Part shown: positions 23,694 through 31,012 of the stretch, piece after piece | Layout of the letters: each line of letters begins with the position of its first letter | Position numbering within the stretch: position 1 is the first letter of the stretch | Assembly: GCA_902489475.1 (NCBI GenBank) | Contig: CABUAH010000009.1 | Span: forward strand, 1 to 41,299 | Source: an uncultured Oscillospiraceae bacterium | Lineage (GTDB): Bacteria > Bacillota > Clostridia > Oscillospirales > Ruminococcaceae | DNA length: 41,299 nucleotides | Reading direction: 5' to 3' | The notes under the pieces: model-generated | The model's input: the letters and a program-made list of their open reading frames with translations, nothing else | What the model was told of the DNA's origin: nothing | The model's database searches: none | Made by a program: the position numbers and the translations under genes

Positions 23694-24581
23694 ATGCAGA
23701 CAGTTCCTTGTAAATCCATATTGCAAAAGAATAAATCAGATGAATGGTTTGGCAACGACTACAATATGAATTTATATCGTGGATGCTGTCACGGCTGTAT
23801 TTACTGCGACAGCCGCAGTGGGTGTTATCATATTGATGATTTTGACACCGTGCGTGCAAAGGAAAACTGCATAGAAATACTAAGAGATGAGCTCAGGCGA
23901 AAGGTAAGAACTGGCGTAATAGGAACGGGTGCTATGAGTGATCCGTATAATCCTTTTGAGAAAACCGAACGGCTGACCGAAAAATCACTTATGCTGATAG
24001 ACGCTTATGAGTTTGGCGTTACGACAATAACCAAATCTTCACTGATCACACGGGACATTTCCCTATATAAACAGATTTCCGAGCATTCTCCTGTGCTTTG
24101 TAAGATGACGATTACAACAGCTGACGACGACTTGTGCCGAAAAATCGAGCCGAACGTATCGTTATCGTCCGAGCGTTTTGAGGCTCTGGCAAAAATGTCA
24201 GATGCAGGACTTTTTACAGGAATTACTATGATGCCGATACTGCCTTATATTGAGGATACAGAGGATAACATTAAAGCCATTGTGCATAAAGCGCACGAGT
24301 GTGGTGTGAAAATAATTTATCCGGCATTTGGCATGACCTTAAGAATTAATCAGCGGGATTATTATTTTGATAAGCTTGACAAACTTTTTCCGGGATTGTC
24401 GGATAAATACCGCAGATACTTTGGTAATCGTTATAACTGCACTTCGCCTAATGCAAAGAAACTGTGGGGAATTTTTACTGCTGAGTGCGATAAGTACAGG
24501 ATTATATACAAAATGCGTGATATAATATCTGCCTATAAAAGTGGATATGGAAGCAGTCAGTTGAGTTTTTTTGATTTGTAA
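23694..24581 (+). CDS. Radical SAM protein of the SplB-like (COG1533) family
   Basis: A radical S-adenosylmethionine enzyme related to spore photoproduct lyase. The iron-sulfur motif CxxxCxxC is at C31, C35 and C38 in RGCCHGCIYCDS. The GVIGTGAMSDPYNPFEKTERLT block (about 80-101) and TITTADDDLCRKIEPN are typical of the COG1533 group. At 295 residues it lacks the longer N-terminal region of true SplB, so repair of the spore photoproduct cannot be assumed. It starts four bases after the preceding gene, with AAGGAG inside that gene's end, indicating co-transcription. Confidence 0.88.
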   Translation: MQTVPCKSILQKNKSDEWFGNDYNMNLYRGCCHGCIYCDSRSGCYHIDDFDTVRAKENCIEILRDELRRKVRTGVIGTGAMSDPYNPFEKTERLTEKSLMLIDAYEFGVTTITKSSLITRDISLYKQISEHSPVLCKMTITTADDDLCRKIEPNVSLSSERFEALAKMSDAGLFTGITMMPILPYIEDTEDNIKAIVHKAHECGVKIIYPAFGMTLRINQRDYYFDKLDKLFPGLSDKYRRYFGNRYNCTSPNAKKLWGIFTAECDKYRIIYKMRDIISAYKSGYGSSQLSFFDL

Positions 24582-24731
24582 CTGATTAAGATTTATACTG
24601 TGTAAATTACATTAGTATTTTATTATAAGTTGTTTTATATGAAAGGCGGTGGTATCCGTGAAATCATTAATTGATTTCATCGTTTATGAGTGCATTTTCA
24701 GTGGAAAACAAATTGAAAATGAGGTGTTAAC
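24571..24731 (+). promoter_or_regulatory. Leader of the GNAT-tyrS pair: possible promoter, T-box-like core and two hairpins
   Basis: The 150-base gap has no gene. A possible promoter is TTGATT (24571-24576, in the end of the radical SAM gene) with TATACT (24594-24599) at 17 bases. Further on, GGTGGTATCCGTG (24648-24660) resembles a T-box core with one insertion, sharing the 7-mer GGTGGTA with the real T-box at 23055. Two 8-bp inverted repeats follow (24659-24666 with 24672-24679; 24693-24700 with 24714-24721), neither with a T tract. It may be a degenerated second leader or coincidence. Confidence 0.35.
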
Positions 24732-25196
24732 ATGATAAGGATTGCAAATTTATCTGATATTGCTAAAATTACTGATATACATAAACAGCTTCATCAGTTT
24801 CATTGCGATATTGAGCCTGAAACATATACAATGCCTGATAATGAGTTCTTTTCAGACTTTCTTATGTCAGCATTAGGAAACGAGAACTGTGAGATTTTTA
24901 TATATGAAGATAACGGAGTCATTAAAGGCTATGCTTTAATAACAAAAATGCTTCGTGACACACCGTTAAAAATACGTAAAAATGTGTGCTTCGTAGAGCA
25001 GCTTGCTGTGAGTGAAAAGTACAGACGCCAGGGAATCGGTACGGAGCTTTTGACGTTTATCAAGACATATGCAAAAGATAATAATTTTGATGTCTTGAAA
25101 ATCGGTGTAAGAGCAGAAAACAAAAATGCATATAAATTATATGAAAAAATGGGCTTTGAGCCACAGCTTATTAATATGGAAATTAAATTAAAATAA
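24732..25196 (+). CDS. GNAT family N-acetyltransferase
   Basis: A 154-residue acetyltransferase with the acetyl-CoA loop RRQGIGTELL (about 98-107) after the FVEQLAVSEKYR strand, and the C-terminal NKNAYKLYEKMGFE motif. The substrate is not predictable. AGGTG lies before the ATG. It ends 15 bases ahead of tyrS and is probably co-transcribed with it. Confidence 0.9.
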   Translation: MIRIANLSDIAKITDIHKQLHQFHCDIEPETYTMPDNEFFSDFLMSALGNENCEIFIYEDNGVIKGYALITKMLRDTPLKIRKNVCFVEQLAVSEKYRRQGIGTELLTFIKTYAKDNNFDVLKIGVRAENKNAYKLYEKMGFEPQLINMEIKLK

Positions 25197-25211
25197 ACGG
25201 AGGATATTGAA

Positions 25212-26429
25212 ATGACAGTATTTGAGGAACTTAAGAGAAGAGGACTTATAGCTCAGCTTACTGATGAAAAGGAAATTGAGGAGCTGGTAAACACAGGTAA
25301 GGCTACATTCTATATCGGATTTGATCCGACCGCTGACAGTCTGCACGTCGGTCACTTTATGGCGCTTTGCCTTATGAAGCGTTTGCAGATGGCAGGCAAT
25401 AAACCGATCGTGCTTATAGGCGGCGGAACTGCAATGATAGGAGATCCGTCAGGAAAAACAGATATGCGTAAGATGATGACGAAAGAAACCATTAATCACA
25501 ATGTTGAATGCTTTAAGAAGCAGATGAGCCGATTTATAGACTTTTCAGAGGACAAAGCGATAGTGGTAAATAACGGTGATTGGCTACTTGACCTTAACTA
25601 TGTTGATGTTTTAAGAGATGTCGGAGCGCATTTTAGTGTAAACAAAATGCTTACGTTTGAGTGTTATAAACAGAGAATGGAAAGGGGACTTACTTTCCTT
25701 GAGTTTAACTACATGATCATGCAGTCTTACGACTTTTACAAGCTTTTCACAGATTATGGCTGCAATATGCAGTTCGGCGGTGATGACCAGTGGGCTAATA
25801 TGCTTGGAGGAACGGAGCTTATCCGTAAAAAGCTCGGTAAGGACGCATACGCTATGACTATTACTCTTCTTCTCAATTCTGAGGGCAAGAAGATGGGCAA
25901 AACAGAAAAGGGAGCCGTATGGCTTGATCCTGAAAAAACATCTCCATATGAGTTTTTCCAGTATTGGAGAAATGTTTCAGATGCTGACGTTATCAAGTGC
26001 TTAAAAATGCTTACATTTGTGCCTATTGAAGATATTGAGGAAATGGAAAAAACTATGGAGGGTGCAGAGTTTAATAAAGCCAAGGAGCTTCTAGCTTATG
26101 AGCTTACAAAGCTTGTACACGGCGAGAAAGAGGCAGATAAAGCCCTTGAAACTTCAAAGGCAGTATTCTCAGGAAAGGGTTCGGATGAAAATATGCCGAC
26201 AGTTGAGCTTTCAACAGACGATTTATCTGACGGAAAAATCGGAATTTTGACATTACTTGTGAAAGCAGGTCTTGCTTCTTCAAACGGAGAGGGAAGAAGA
26301 CTTGTACAGCAAGGCGGTATTTCGATAGATGACGTTAAAAAGACTGATCCACAGGAGTTTATCGAGATAACCGAGCAAATAGTTGTAAGAAAAGGCAAAA
26401 AGGTTTTCAAGAAAGTTATAGTAAAATAA
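25212..26429 (+). CDS. tyrS: Tyrosyl-tRNA synthetase
   Basis: Charges tRNA-Tyr with tyrosine. Class I motifs are present: HVGH (45-48, the HIGH motif) in PTADSLHVGHFMAL, and KMGKT (227-231, the KMSKS counterpart) followed by EKGAVWLDPEKTSPYEFFQYW. The QFGGDDQWANMLGG segment (187-200) forms the amino acid pocket. An S4 RNA-binding domain lies at the C-terminus (about 340-400). The 405-residue length is normal. CGGAGG precedes the ATG. A Tyr-type T-box leader lies about 2.1 kb upstream, ahead of three other genes. Confidence 0.96.
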   Translation: MTVFEELKRRGLIAQLTDEKEIEELVNTGKATFYIGFDPTADSLHVGHFMALCLMKRLQMAGNKPIVLIGGGTAMIGDPSGKTDMRKMMTKETINHNVECFKKQMSRFIDFSEDKAIVVNNGDWLLDLNYVDVLRDVGAHFSVNKMLTFECYKQRMERGLTFLEFNYMIMQSYDFYKLFTDYGCNMQFGGDDQWANMLGGTELIRKKLGKDAYAMTITLLLNSEGKKMGKTEKGAVWLDPEKTSPYEFFQYWRNVSDADVIKCLKMLTFVPIEDIEEMEKTMEGAEFNKAKELLAYELTKLVHGEKEADKALETSKAVFSGKGSDENMPTVELSTDDLSDGKIGILTLLVKAGLASSNGEGRRLVQQGGISIDDVKKTDPQEFIEITEQIVVRKGKKVFKKVIVK

Positions 26430-26447
26430 TACTTTGAAATAAAGAAG

Positions 26448-26495
26448 AACGCCCTTATTGTGGTAAGAGTAAACCACACAAAGGGCGTTTAATAT
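26448..26495. terminator. Terminator between tyrS and the ABC importer (convergent)
   Basis: A 9-bp stem (26448-26456 with 26481-26489), extended inside by a second 6-bp stem (26459-26464 with 26473-26478), is followed by TTAATATTTT on the plus strand and by CTTCTTTATTT on the minus strand. It probably serves both convergent units. Confidence 0.72.
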
Positions 26496-26526
26496 TTTAT
26501 TCAAAATTGCCGGATTGTTATTTGCT

Positions 26527-27270
26527 TTATAAAACCTTTGCTAAAAATGCTTGCAGCCGTTCACTTTTCGGGTTTGAGAAAATTTCATCAGGTGTGCCTT
26601 CTTCGATAATTTTACCGTCAGCCATGAAAACAACTCGGCTTGCAACTTCTCTGGCAAATCCCATTTCGTGAGTGACAACAACCATTGTGTTTCCTTGAAA
26701 AGCAAGATTTTTCATAACATCCAAAACCTCGCCGACCATTTCAGGATCCAGAGCAGACGTCGGTTCATCAAGAAGCATTACATCAGGCTCCATACAAAGC
26801 GCTCGAACAATAGCAACACGCTGTTTCTGTCCTCCTGACAATTGATTAGGATAATCATTTGCACGGTCTTTAAGACCTACTCTTTCAAGTAAGTTCAAAG
26901 CTCTGTTTTCAGCCTCTGTTTTAGAGAGCTTCAGAAGCTTTATAGGTGCAATAGTCATGTTTTTCAAAACTGTCATGTTAGGGAATAAATTAAAATGCTG
27001 AAAGACCATTCCCATCTTCTGACGATGATGATTAATATTGACTTTTTTGTCGGTGATATTTACTCCGTTAAATAAAATTGTGCCATCGGTTGGATGCTCA
27101 AGCAGGTTTAACGAACGCAAAAAAGTGGATTTTCCGCTGCCTGATGGTCCTATTATAACAACGACTTCACCTTTGTGAATGTCCATAGAAACATGGTCAA
27201 GAGCCTTGATCTTATCGCCGTAATAAAATTTACAGAGCCCGTCAACATGAATTAAAGTATTATCGTTCAT
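26527..27270 (-). CDS. Polar amino acid ABC transporter ATP-binding protein
   Basis: The ATPase of a GlnQ/HisP-type importer. Motifs: Walker A GPSGSGKST (41-49), Q-loop in VFQHFNLFPNMTVL, signature LSGGQ (144-148), Walker B VMLLDE (164-169), D-loop SALDP and H201 of the H-loop. Length 247 is typical. Its start overlaps the end of the permease gene by 11 bases. It is the last gene of the four-gene minus-strand unit. Confidence 0.95.
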   Translation of the reverse strand: MNDNTLIHVDGLCKFYYGDKIKALDHVSMDIHKGEVVVIIGPSGSGKSTFLRSLNLLEHPTDGTILFNGVNITDKKVNINHHRQKMGMVFQHFNLFPNMTVLKNMTIAPIKLLKLSKTEAENRALNLLERVGLKDRANDYPNQLSGGQKQRVAIVRALCMEPDVMLLDEPTSALDPEMVGEVLDVMKNLAFQGNTMVVVTHEMGFAREVASRVVFMADGKIIEEGTPDEIFSNPKSERLQAFLAKVL

Positions 27271-27988
27271 TTTTTCTCAGACTCCTTTCAAGCTTTCCGA
27301 CAAGCCAAGTCAAAACCATTACAATAATAAGATATATTAAAGCGACAGCAATGAGCGGCATAAATGCTGAAAATGTTCTGCCTCGTATTATATCTCCGCC
27401 TTTAGTTAAATCCTGTACGGCTACATAACCGGCAACAGAGGTTTCTTTTAGCAAAACTATAGCCTCGTTTGCAAGCGCAGGAAGTACATTTTTAACAACT
27501 TGTGGAATAACGATATGAATCATTGTCCGAAGGTAATTAAATCCGAGAGAACGGCCGGCTTCAAACTGACCGTTGTCAATCGACATAATTCCTCCTCTTA
27601 TAATCTCAGCAACGTATGCTCCACTGTTGATACCAAATGCAAAAATAGCAACAATTACACCGTCACGGTAATTTGCCATAATAACGAAATACATAATTAA
27701 GAGCTGTACTACTACCGGGGTTCCACGAATAACAGTCAGATAAATCTTGCAAATCCAGTTCAATATTTTAAGCATATAGTAACCGAAGGATTTGTGCATT
27801 GTTTTAATATTGTTGTCATGTGTAGAACGAACAGAAGCAATTAAAACACCCAATACAAGACCGATTATTAGTGCAAAAAAGGTAATTTTTAAAGTGACGA
27901 GAAGACCGTTGACTATATAAAGCCATCGGTCATCATCAATAAAGTTTAGAATAAAAGCGTCTTTTAGTTCTTGAAGCCATTCAGTCAT
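27260..27988 (-). CDS. Polar amino acid ABC transporter permease
   Basis: Membrane subunit of the importer (HisM/GlnP family, 3-TM type). After an N-terminal amphipathic part, the domain begins with GLLVTLKITFFALIIGLVLG, contains VIRGTPVVVQLLIMYF and YVAEIIRGGIMSIDNGQFEAGRSLGF (the coupling-helix EAA-like region), and ends in a helix with basic residues. Length 242 is normal. It lies 10 bases from the binding-protein gene. Confidence 0.94.
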   Translation of the reverse strand: MTEWLQELKDAFILNFIDDDRWLYIVNGLLVTLKITFFALIIGLVLGVLIASVRSTHDNNIKTMHKSFGYYMLKILNWICKIYLTVIRGTPVVVQLLIMYFVIMANYRDGVIVAIFAFGINSGAYVAEIIRGGIMSIDNGQFEAGRSLGFNYLRTMIHIVIPQVVKNVLPALANEAIVLLKETSVAGYVAVQDLTKGGDIIRGRTFSAFMPLIAVALIYLIIVMVLTWLVGKLERSLRKNER

Positions 27989-27998
27989 ATTTATCCTC

Positions 27999-28745
27999 TT
28001 ACTTGTCTGCGCTTATGTATTTATCAATAATTTTCTGTAATGTGCCGTCTTCTTTAAGCTTTGTTATAGAATCGTTAATTTTATCTAAAAGTTCATTATC
28101 ATCTTTATTTACGCAAATTGCATAGTCTTCAACTGCATACTCAGTATCAAGAATTTTAAGACCTTCGTTTGAAGAAACAAATGATTTTGCAGGCTCGTTA
28201 TCGATAATAACGCAGTCAACCTTTCCGCTCTTGAGAGCTTCAACAGCGTCAGCGCCCTTATTGTAACGGCTTACTGCCTTATCTCCAAATTCTTCAGTAG
28301 AATAAATATCTCCTGTTGTATCCTGCTGAACTCCAATTGTAGTCTTTTCTGATAAATCGTCTAACTTTGTAATTTTACTATCTTCTTTAACGATAACAAC
28401 CTGAATTCCTGTAGCATAGCTTTGTGTAAAGTTTACACTTTTTTTACGGTCTTCGGTTATAGTCATTCCTGCTGCGCCGATGTCGTACTTTCCGCTCTGC
28501 ACACCGGCAACGATTGAACCAAATTCAATGTCCTCGATTTCAAGCTTCATGTCAAGATCGTCGGCGATTGCCTCAGCAATTTCAACGTCAATTCCAACAA
28601 TTTCCTTGTCTTCATAAAACTCATAAGGAGGGAATTGAGCATTTGTTGCCATAACTAAAGTTTCCTCTTCTTCGCTTCCGCAGGCTGTAAAAATACCAAG
28701 CATTGAAATTGCCATAAGACCTGCAACTAATTTTTTAATCTTCAT
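27999..28745 (-). CDS. Amino acid ABC transporter substrate-binding lipoprotein
   Basis: The extracellular receptor of the importer (family 3 solute-binding protein). It has a lipoprotein signal, MKIKKLVAGLMAISM then LGIFTAC, with C22 as the lipidation site. The SBP_bac_3 fold follows with FPPYEFYEDKEIVGIDVEIAEAIA, GAAGMTITEDRKKSVNFTQSY and VQQDTTGDIY. The start is the ATG at 28745, preceded by GAAAGGAAG on the minus strand; the longer open frame reaching 28808 overlaps the upstream GNAT gene and would hide the signal peptide. The exact amino acid is unknown; the sequence type (GlnH/ArtJ-like) suggests a polar residue. Confidence 0.94.
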   Translation of the reverse strand: MKIKKLVAGLMAISMLGIFTACGSEEEETLVMATNAQFPPYEFYEDKEIVGIDVEIAEAIADDLDMKLEIEDIEFGSIVAGVQSGKYDIGAAGMTITEDRKKSVNFTQSYATGIQVVIVKEDSKITKLDDLSEKTTIGVQQDTTGDIYSTEEFGDKAVSRYNKGADAVEALKSGKVDCVIIDNEPAKSFVSSNEGLKILDTEYAVEDYAICVNKDDNELLDKINDSITKLKEDGTLQKIIDKYISADK

Positions 28746-28774
28746 AAAAAACTTCCTTTCATCATATGATGTTT

Positions 28775-29194
28775 TTATATATTCTTTATCATTTGGACGT
28801 GCGGACAAAATTCATCATAATATACATCTCCCCACGAAGTGTAACCACAAGATTCGTAAAAGCCTTGAACTCTGCATTGTGCCGAAAGTGTAACTTTCTC
28901 ACCGCCGAGACGTTTAATTTCAGCTTCCATTTGCTTTAGTATTTCTCTGCCGCATCCGGATTTACGAAACTTTTTTATAGTTGCAATTCGTCCGATATGA
29001 AACAATACCGCATCGTTTTCGTCCCTGTACAGTCTACCTGTTGCTGCTGGAACTCCGTTGTAAAATAAAAGACAATGAATAGATTCTTTATCCAATGAAT
29101 CAAATTCATTAACGAAGCCTTGTTCTTCCACAAAAACTTCTGTGCGAATTTTGGAGATGTCCGCATTCAATTCAGTAAAGAACTGCACATACAC
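28775..29194 (-). CDS. GNAT family N-acetyltransferase (ElaA-like)
   Basis: A 139-residue acetyltransferase. The N-terminal IRTEVFVEEQGFVNEFDSLD segment is typical of the ElaA/YjcF group, followed by HIGRIATIKKFRKSGCGREIL (acetyl-CoA loop) and LSAQCRVQGFYESCGYT. The substrate is unknown. It heads the minus-strand unit with the ABC importer, 29 bases before the binding-protein start. Confidence 0.88.
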   Translation of the reverse strand: MYVQFFTELNADISKIRTEVFVEEQGFVNEFDSLDKESIHCLLFYNGVPAATGRLYRDENDAVLFHIGRIATIKKFRKSGCGREILKQMEAEIKRLGGEKVTLSAQCRVQGFYESCGYTSWGDVYYDEFCPHVQMIKNI

Positions 29195-29228
29195 TTATTT
29201 TTCACCTCAGAAAAAGAATAACAGAGAA

Positions 29229-29257
29229 ATTATACCATAAATTTTGTATGGTGTAAA
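29229..29257 (-). promoter_or_regulatory. Promoter of the GNAT-ABC importer unit with an inverted repeat in the spacer
   Basis: On the minus strand TTTACA (29257-29252) and TATAAT (29234-29229) are separated by 17 bases. The spacer carries a perfect 6-bp inverted repeat, ACCATA (29234-29239) and TATGGT (29247-29252), abutting both promoter elements, a likely site for a repressor. The remaining gap 29258-29369 holds nothing else recognisable. Confidence 0.68.
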
Positions 29258-29369
29258 GTATTTTATGTTTAAAACAGTTATCGGTTTCTCACAAAGGCAA
29301 AAAGAATGTGATAATTACGATTTTGTTCGTATTGCTGCAAATATAAACTTCGCATAGAAAATTAAAGAA

Positions 29370-29413
29370 CCCCATTCGTCAGACAATGTAATATAACATT
29401 CTAACGGATGGGG
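29370..29413 (-). terminator. Terminator of the dnaD-dnaC-FTR-trxA unit
   Basis: A 10-bp stem with one G-U pair (29404-29413 with 29370-29379), topped by an inner 5-bp stem (29396-29400 with 29385-29389), is followed on the minus strand by TTCTTTAATTTT. It lies about 45 bases after the trxA stop. Confidence 0.7.
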
Positions 29414-29458
29414 CAGTTTGCAAAGCTTTTGCAGAGTTAAGTTGTGTTTGTTCACTTA

Positions 29459-29767
29459 TCAATCTAAAAGAGAAAGTATTTCACTCTTAGAAATAAGGCC
29501 AACAGATTTGTTTGTAACTTTTGAGTCTTTCATAACCACTAAGGTAGGAATACTTGATATTCCGAATTCTTGAGCAAGCTCCATTTGTTCGTCTACGTTT
29601 ACTTTACCTACAGTTATGTCATCTCTTTCTTTTGCGACCTCTTCAACAATAGGTGAAATCATCTGGCACGGACCGCACCACGAAGCCCAAAAATCAAGCA
29701 GCACGGTTTTATCGCTGCTATTTACTGTTTCATTAAAGTTTTCTGATGTAACATTTACAATTGACAT
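29459..29767 (-). CDS. trxA: Thioredoxin
   Basis: A small cytoplasmic dithiol reductase. The active site WCGPC has C31 and C34, within FWASWCGPCQMISPIV, and the cis-Pro segment ISSIPTLVVMKD is present. Its 102 residues are the full family length. It starts 12 bases after the FTR-like gene with AGGAGG between them, so the two are made together. No NADPH thioredoxin reductase gene is in the window. Confidence 0.95.
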   Translation of the reverse strand: MSIVNVTSENFNETVNSSDKTVLLDFWASWCGPCQMISPIVEEVAKERDDITVGKVNVDEQMELAQEFGISSIPTLVVMKDSKVTNKSVGLISKSEILSLLD

Positions 29768-29779
29768 AATTTATACCTC

Positions 29780-29980
29780 CTAGTCCTTTGATTTGTAATA
29801 CAGTCTGCAATGGCAATAGCCTTCAAAATCAGGATCATTGATCTGATCTCTGAATTCTTTGCACATACATTTATTATCTTCAGTCACTTCAAGTTTGCAA
29901 GGACAATATCCGCCTTTGCGTTTTAAGCCTTCTTTGATCTTCTCAACAATTTTTTCATCTTCATTGTATTTAACAGGCAT
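29780..29980 (-). CDS. Ferredoxin-thioredoxin reductase catalytic-subunit-like protein
   Basis: A 66-residue protein with the three Cys-x-Cys pairs of the FTR catalytic chain: C26/C28 (YCPC), C38/C40 (CMC) and C56/C58 (YCHC). In plants and cyanobacteria this chain holds a 4Fe-4S cluster and passes ferredoxin electrons to thioredoxin. The spacing differs from the plant/cyanobacterial form (CPC-x9-CMC-x15-CHC here, against CPC-x16-CPC-x8-CHC). No variable (alpha) subunit gene is nearby. The adjacent trxA makes a ferredoxin-to-thioredoxin route likely, although this is inference. Minus-strand GGAGGTG precedes the ATG. Confidence 0.88.
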   Translation of the reverse strand: MPVKYNEDEKIVEKIKEGLKRKGGYCPCKLEVTEDNKCMCKEFRDQINDPDFEGYCHCRLYYKSKD

Positions 29981-30028
29981 TAAAAGTCACCTCCAATATA
30001 GGAATTATTTCCGAATTTTAATAAGTTA

Positions 30029-31009
30029 TTATCTATTTTTAAGTTTCAACATTACTTGACGTATGTCAACGCCGAAAAATCTTAAAGGTTCAAAAGAAAG
30101 AAGCCGTGAAATTATTCTATCGTCATATTTCTCGTTAAGTTCTGAAAGCGACATATTTGTAGAAATAATCATAGGTTTTTCAAGATTAATTCTATTATTT
30201 ATTATGTTGTAAAGAGCCGACTGAAATACAGATGAGGAGAACTCACTTCCGAGATCGTCCAAAATTACAAGATCTGCATCTGTCAAAACCTCAACAGTAT
30301 TTCCTTGCTCTCTTCCAAATTGTTCGTTTTGTATTTTAGTCAAAAAGTTTTGAACAGAATCAAACGCCACATTTTTCCCGTTAAGCATAAGTTTTTTTGC
30401 AATACATGAAGAAAGAAACGTCTTGCCGAGTCCGGTTTTTCCAAGCATAAAAAGGCTTGGTGAATCGTTTGAAAAATTATCAGTATATTGTACGCAGTAA
30501 TTCTTTAAAACTCTCATTTTATCCTGCGGATTTATTCCGTTTGAATCAACTGTGTTAGGATAGTATTCCAGCCTGAAATCGGAAAAGTCAGAAAGCTTTA
30601 TATGACAGTTTTTAGATACCTCAAGAATCTGATACTTGTTTATAAGACGGTTAAAGCAATCACATCTTATCCCCGAAACAAAACCCGTATCTTTGCATCT
30701 TTCGCAAGTGTACTTTGGCTTTAAATAATCAGAAGGGTATCCAAAATTAATGAGCATCATTTCAATCTTTCGTTGGTTGGAAAGATTTTCGTTTTTTATT
30801 CTGTCGATTATTTCACTTATATTTCCGCTATGTGTACAAATGGCTTTTGAAAGCTCAAGACTTGTGTTTAAAATGTTATTTTCAAGCCGTGAAATCTCCG
30901 GGAACTTAGCCTCGATTTCAATTCGTCTTATATTAAGCTGTTCATCAGCTATCGCACGGCGCTTGTCAAGCTCCGCTTTTGCAGCTTTATAAGCAGTAGA
31001 TGCCTCCAT
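30029..31009 (-). CDS. DnaC/DnaI-like helicase loader ATPase
   Basis: An AAA+ ATPase of the DnaC/DnaI/IstB group that loads the replicative helicase. A helical N-terminal part (about 1-95) is followed by a zinc-binding cluster (C102, C105, C116, C118) and the ATPase domain with Walker A GKTGLGKT (190-197), Walker B LVILDDLGSE and the ISTNMSLSEL sensor. The 326-residue length and zinc cluster resemble DnaI of Firmicutes. It overlaps no gene and starts three bases after the dnaD-like gene, a pairing that suggests both act in primosome assembly. Confidence 0.9.
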   Translation of the reverse strand: MEASTAYKAAKAELDKRRAIADEQLNIRRIEIEAKFPEISRLENNILNTSLELSKAICTHSGNISEIIDRIKNENLSNQRKIEMMLINFGYPSDYLKPKYTCERCKDTGFVSGIRCDCFNRLINKYQILEVSKNCHIKLSDFSDFRLEYYPNTVDSNGINPQDKMRVLKNYCVQYTDNFSNDSPSLFMLGKTGLGKTFLSSCIAKKLMLNGKNVAFDSVQNFLTKIQNEQFGREQGNTVEVLTDADLVILDDLGSEFSSSVFQSALYNIINNRINLEKPMIISTNMSLSELNEKYDDRIISRLLSFEPLRFFGVDIRQVMLKLKNR

Positions 31010-31012
31010 TTA

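Noticed and set aside
28746..28808. Extended N-terminus of the ABC binding protein
   Set aside because: It overlaps the GNAT gene and would bury a clear lipoprotein signal; GAAAGGAAG fits the ATG at 28745.
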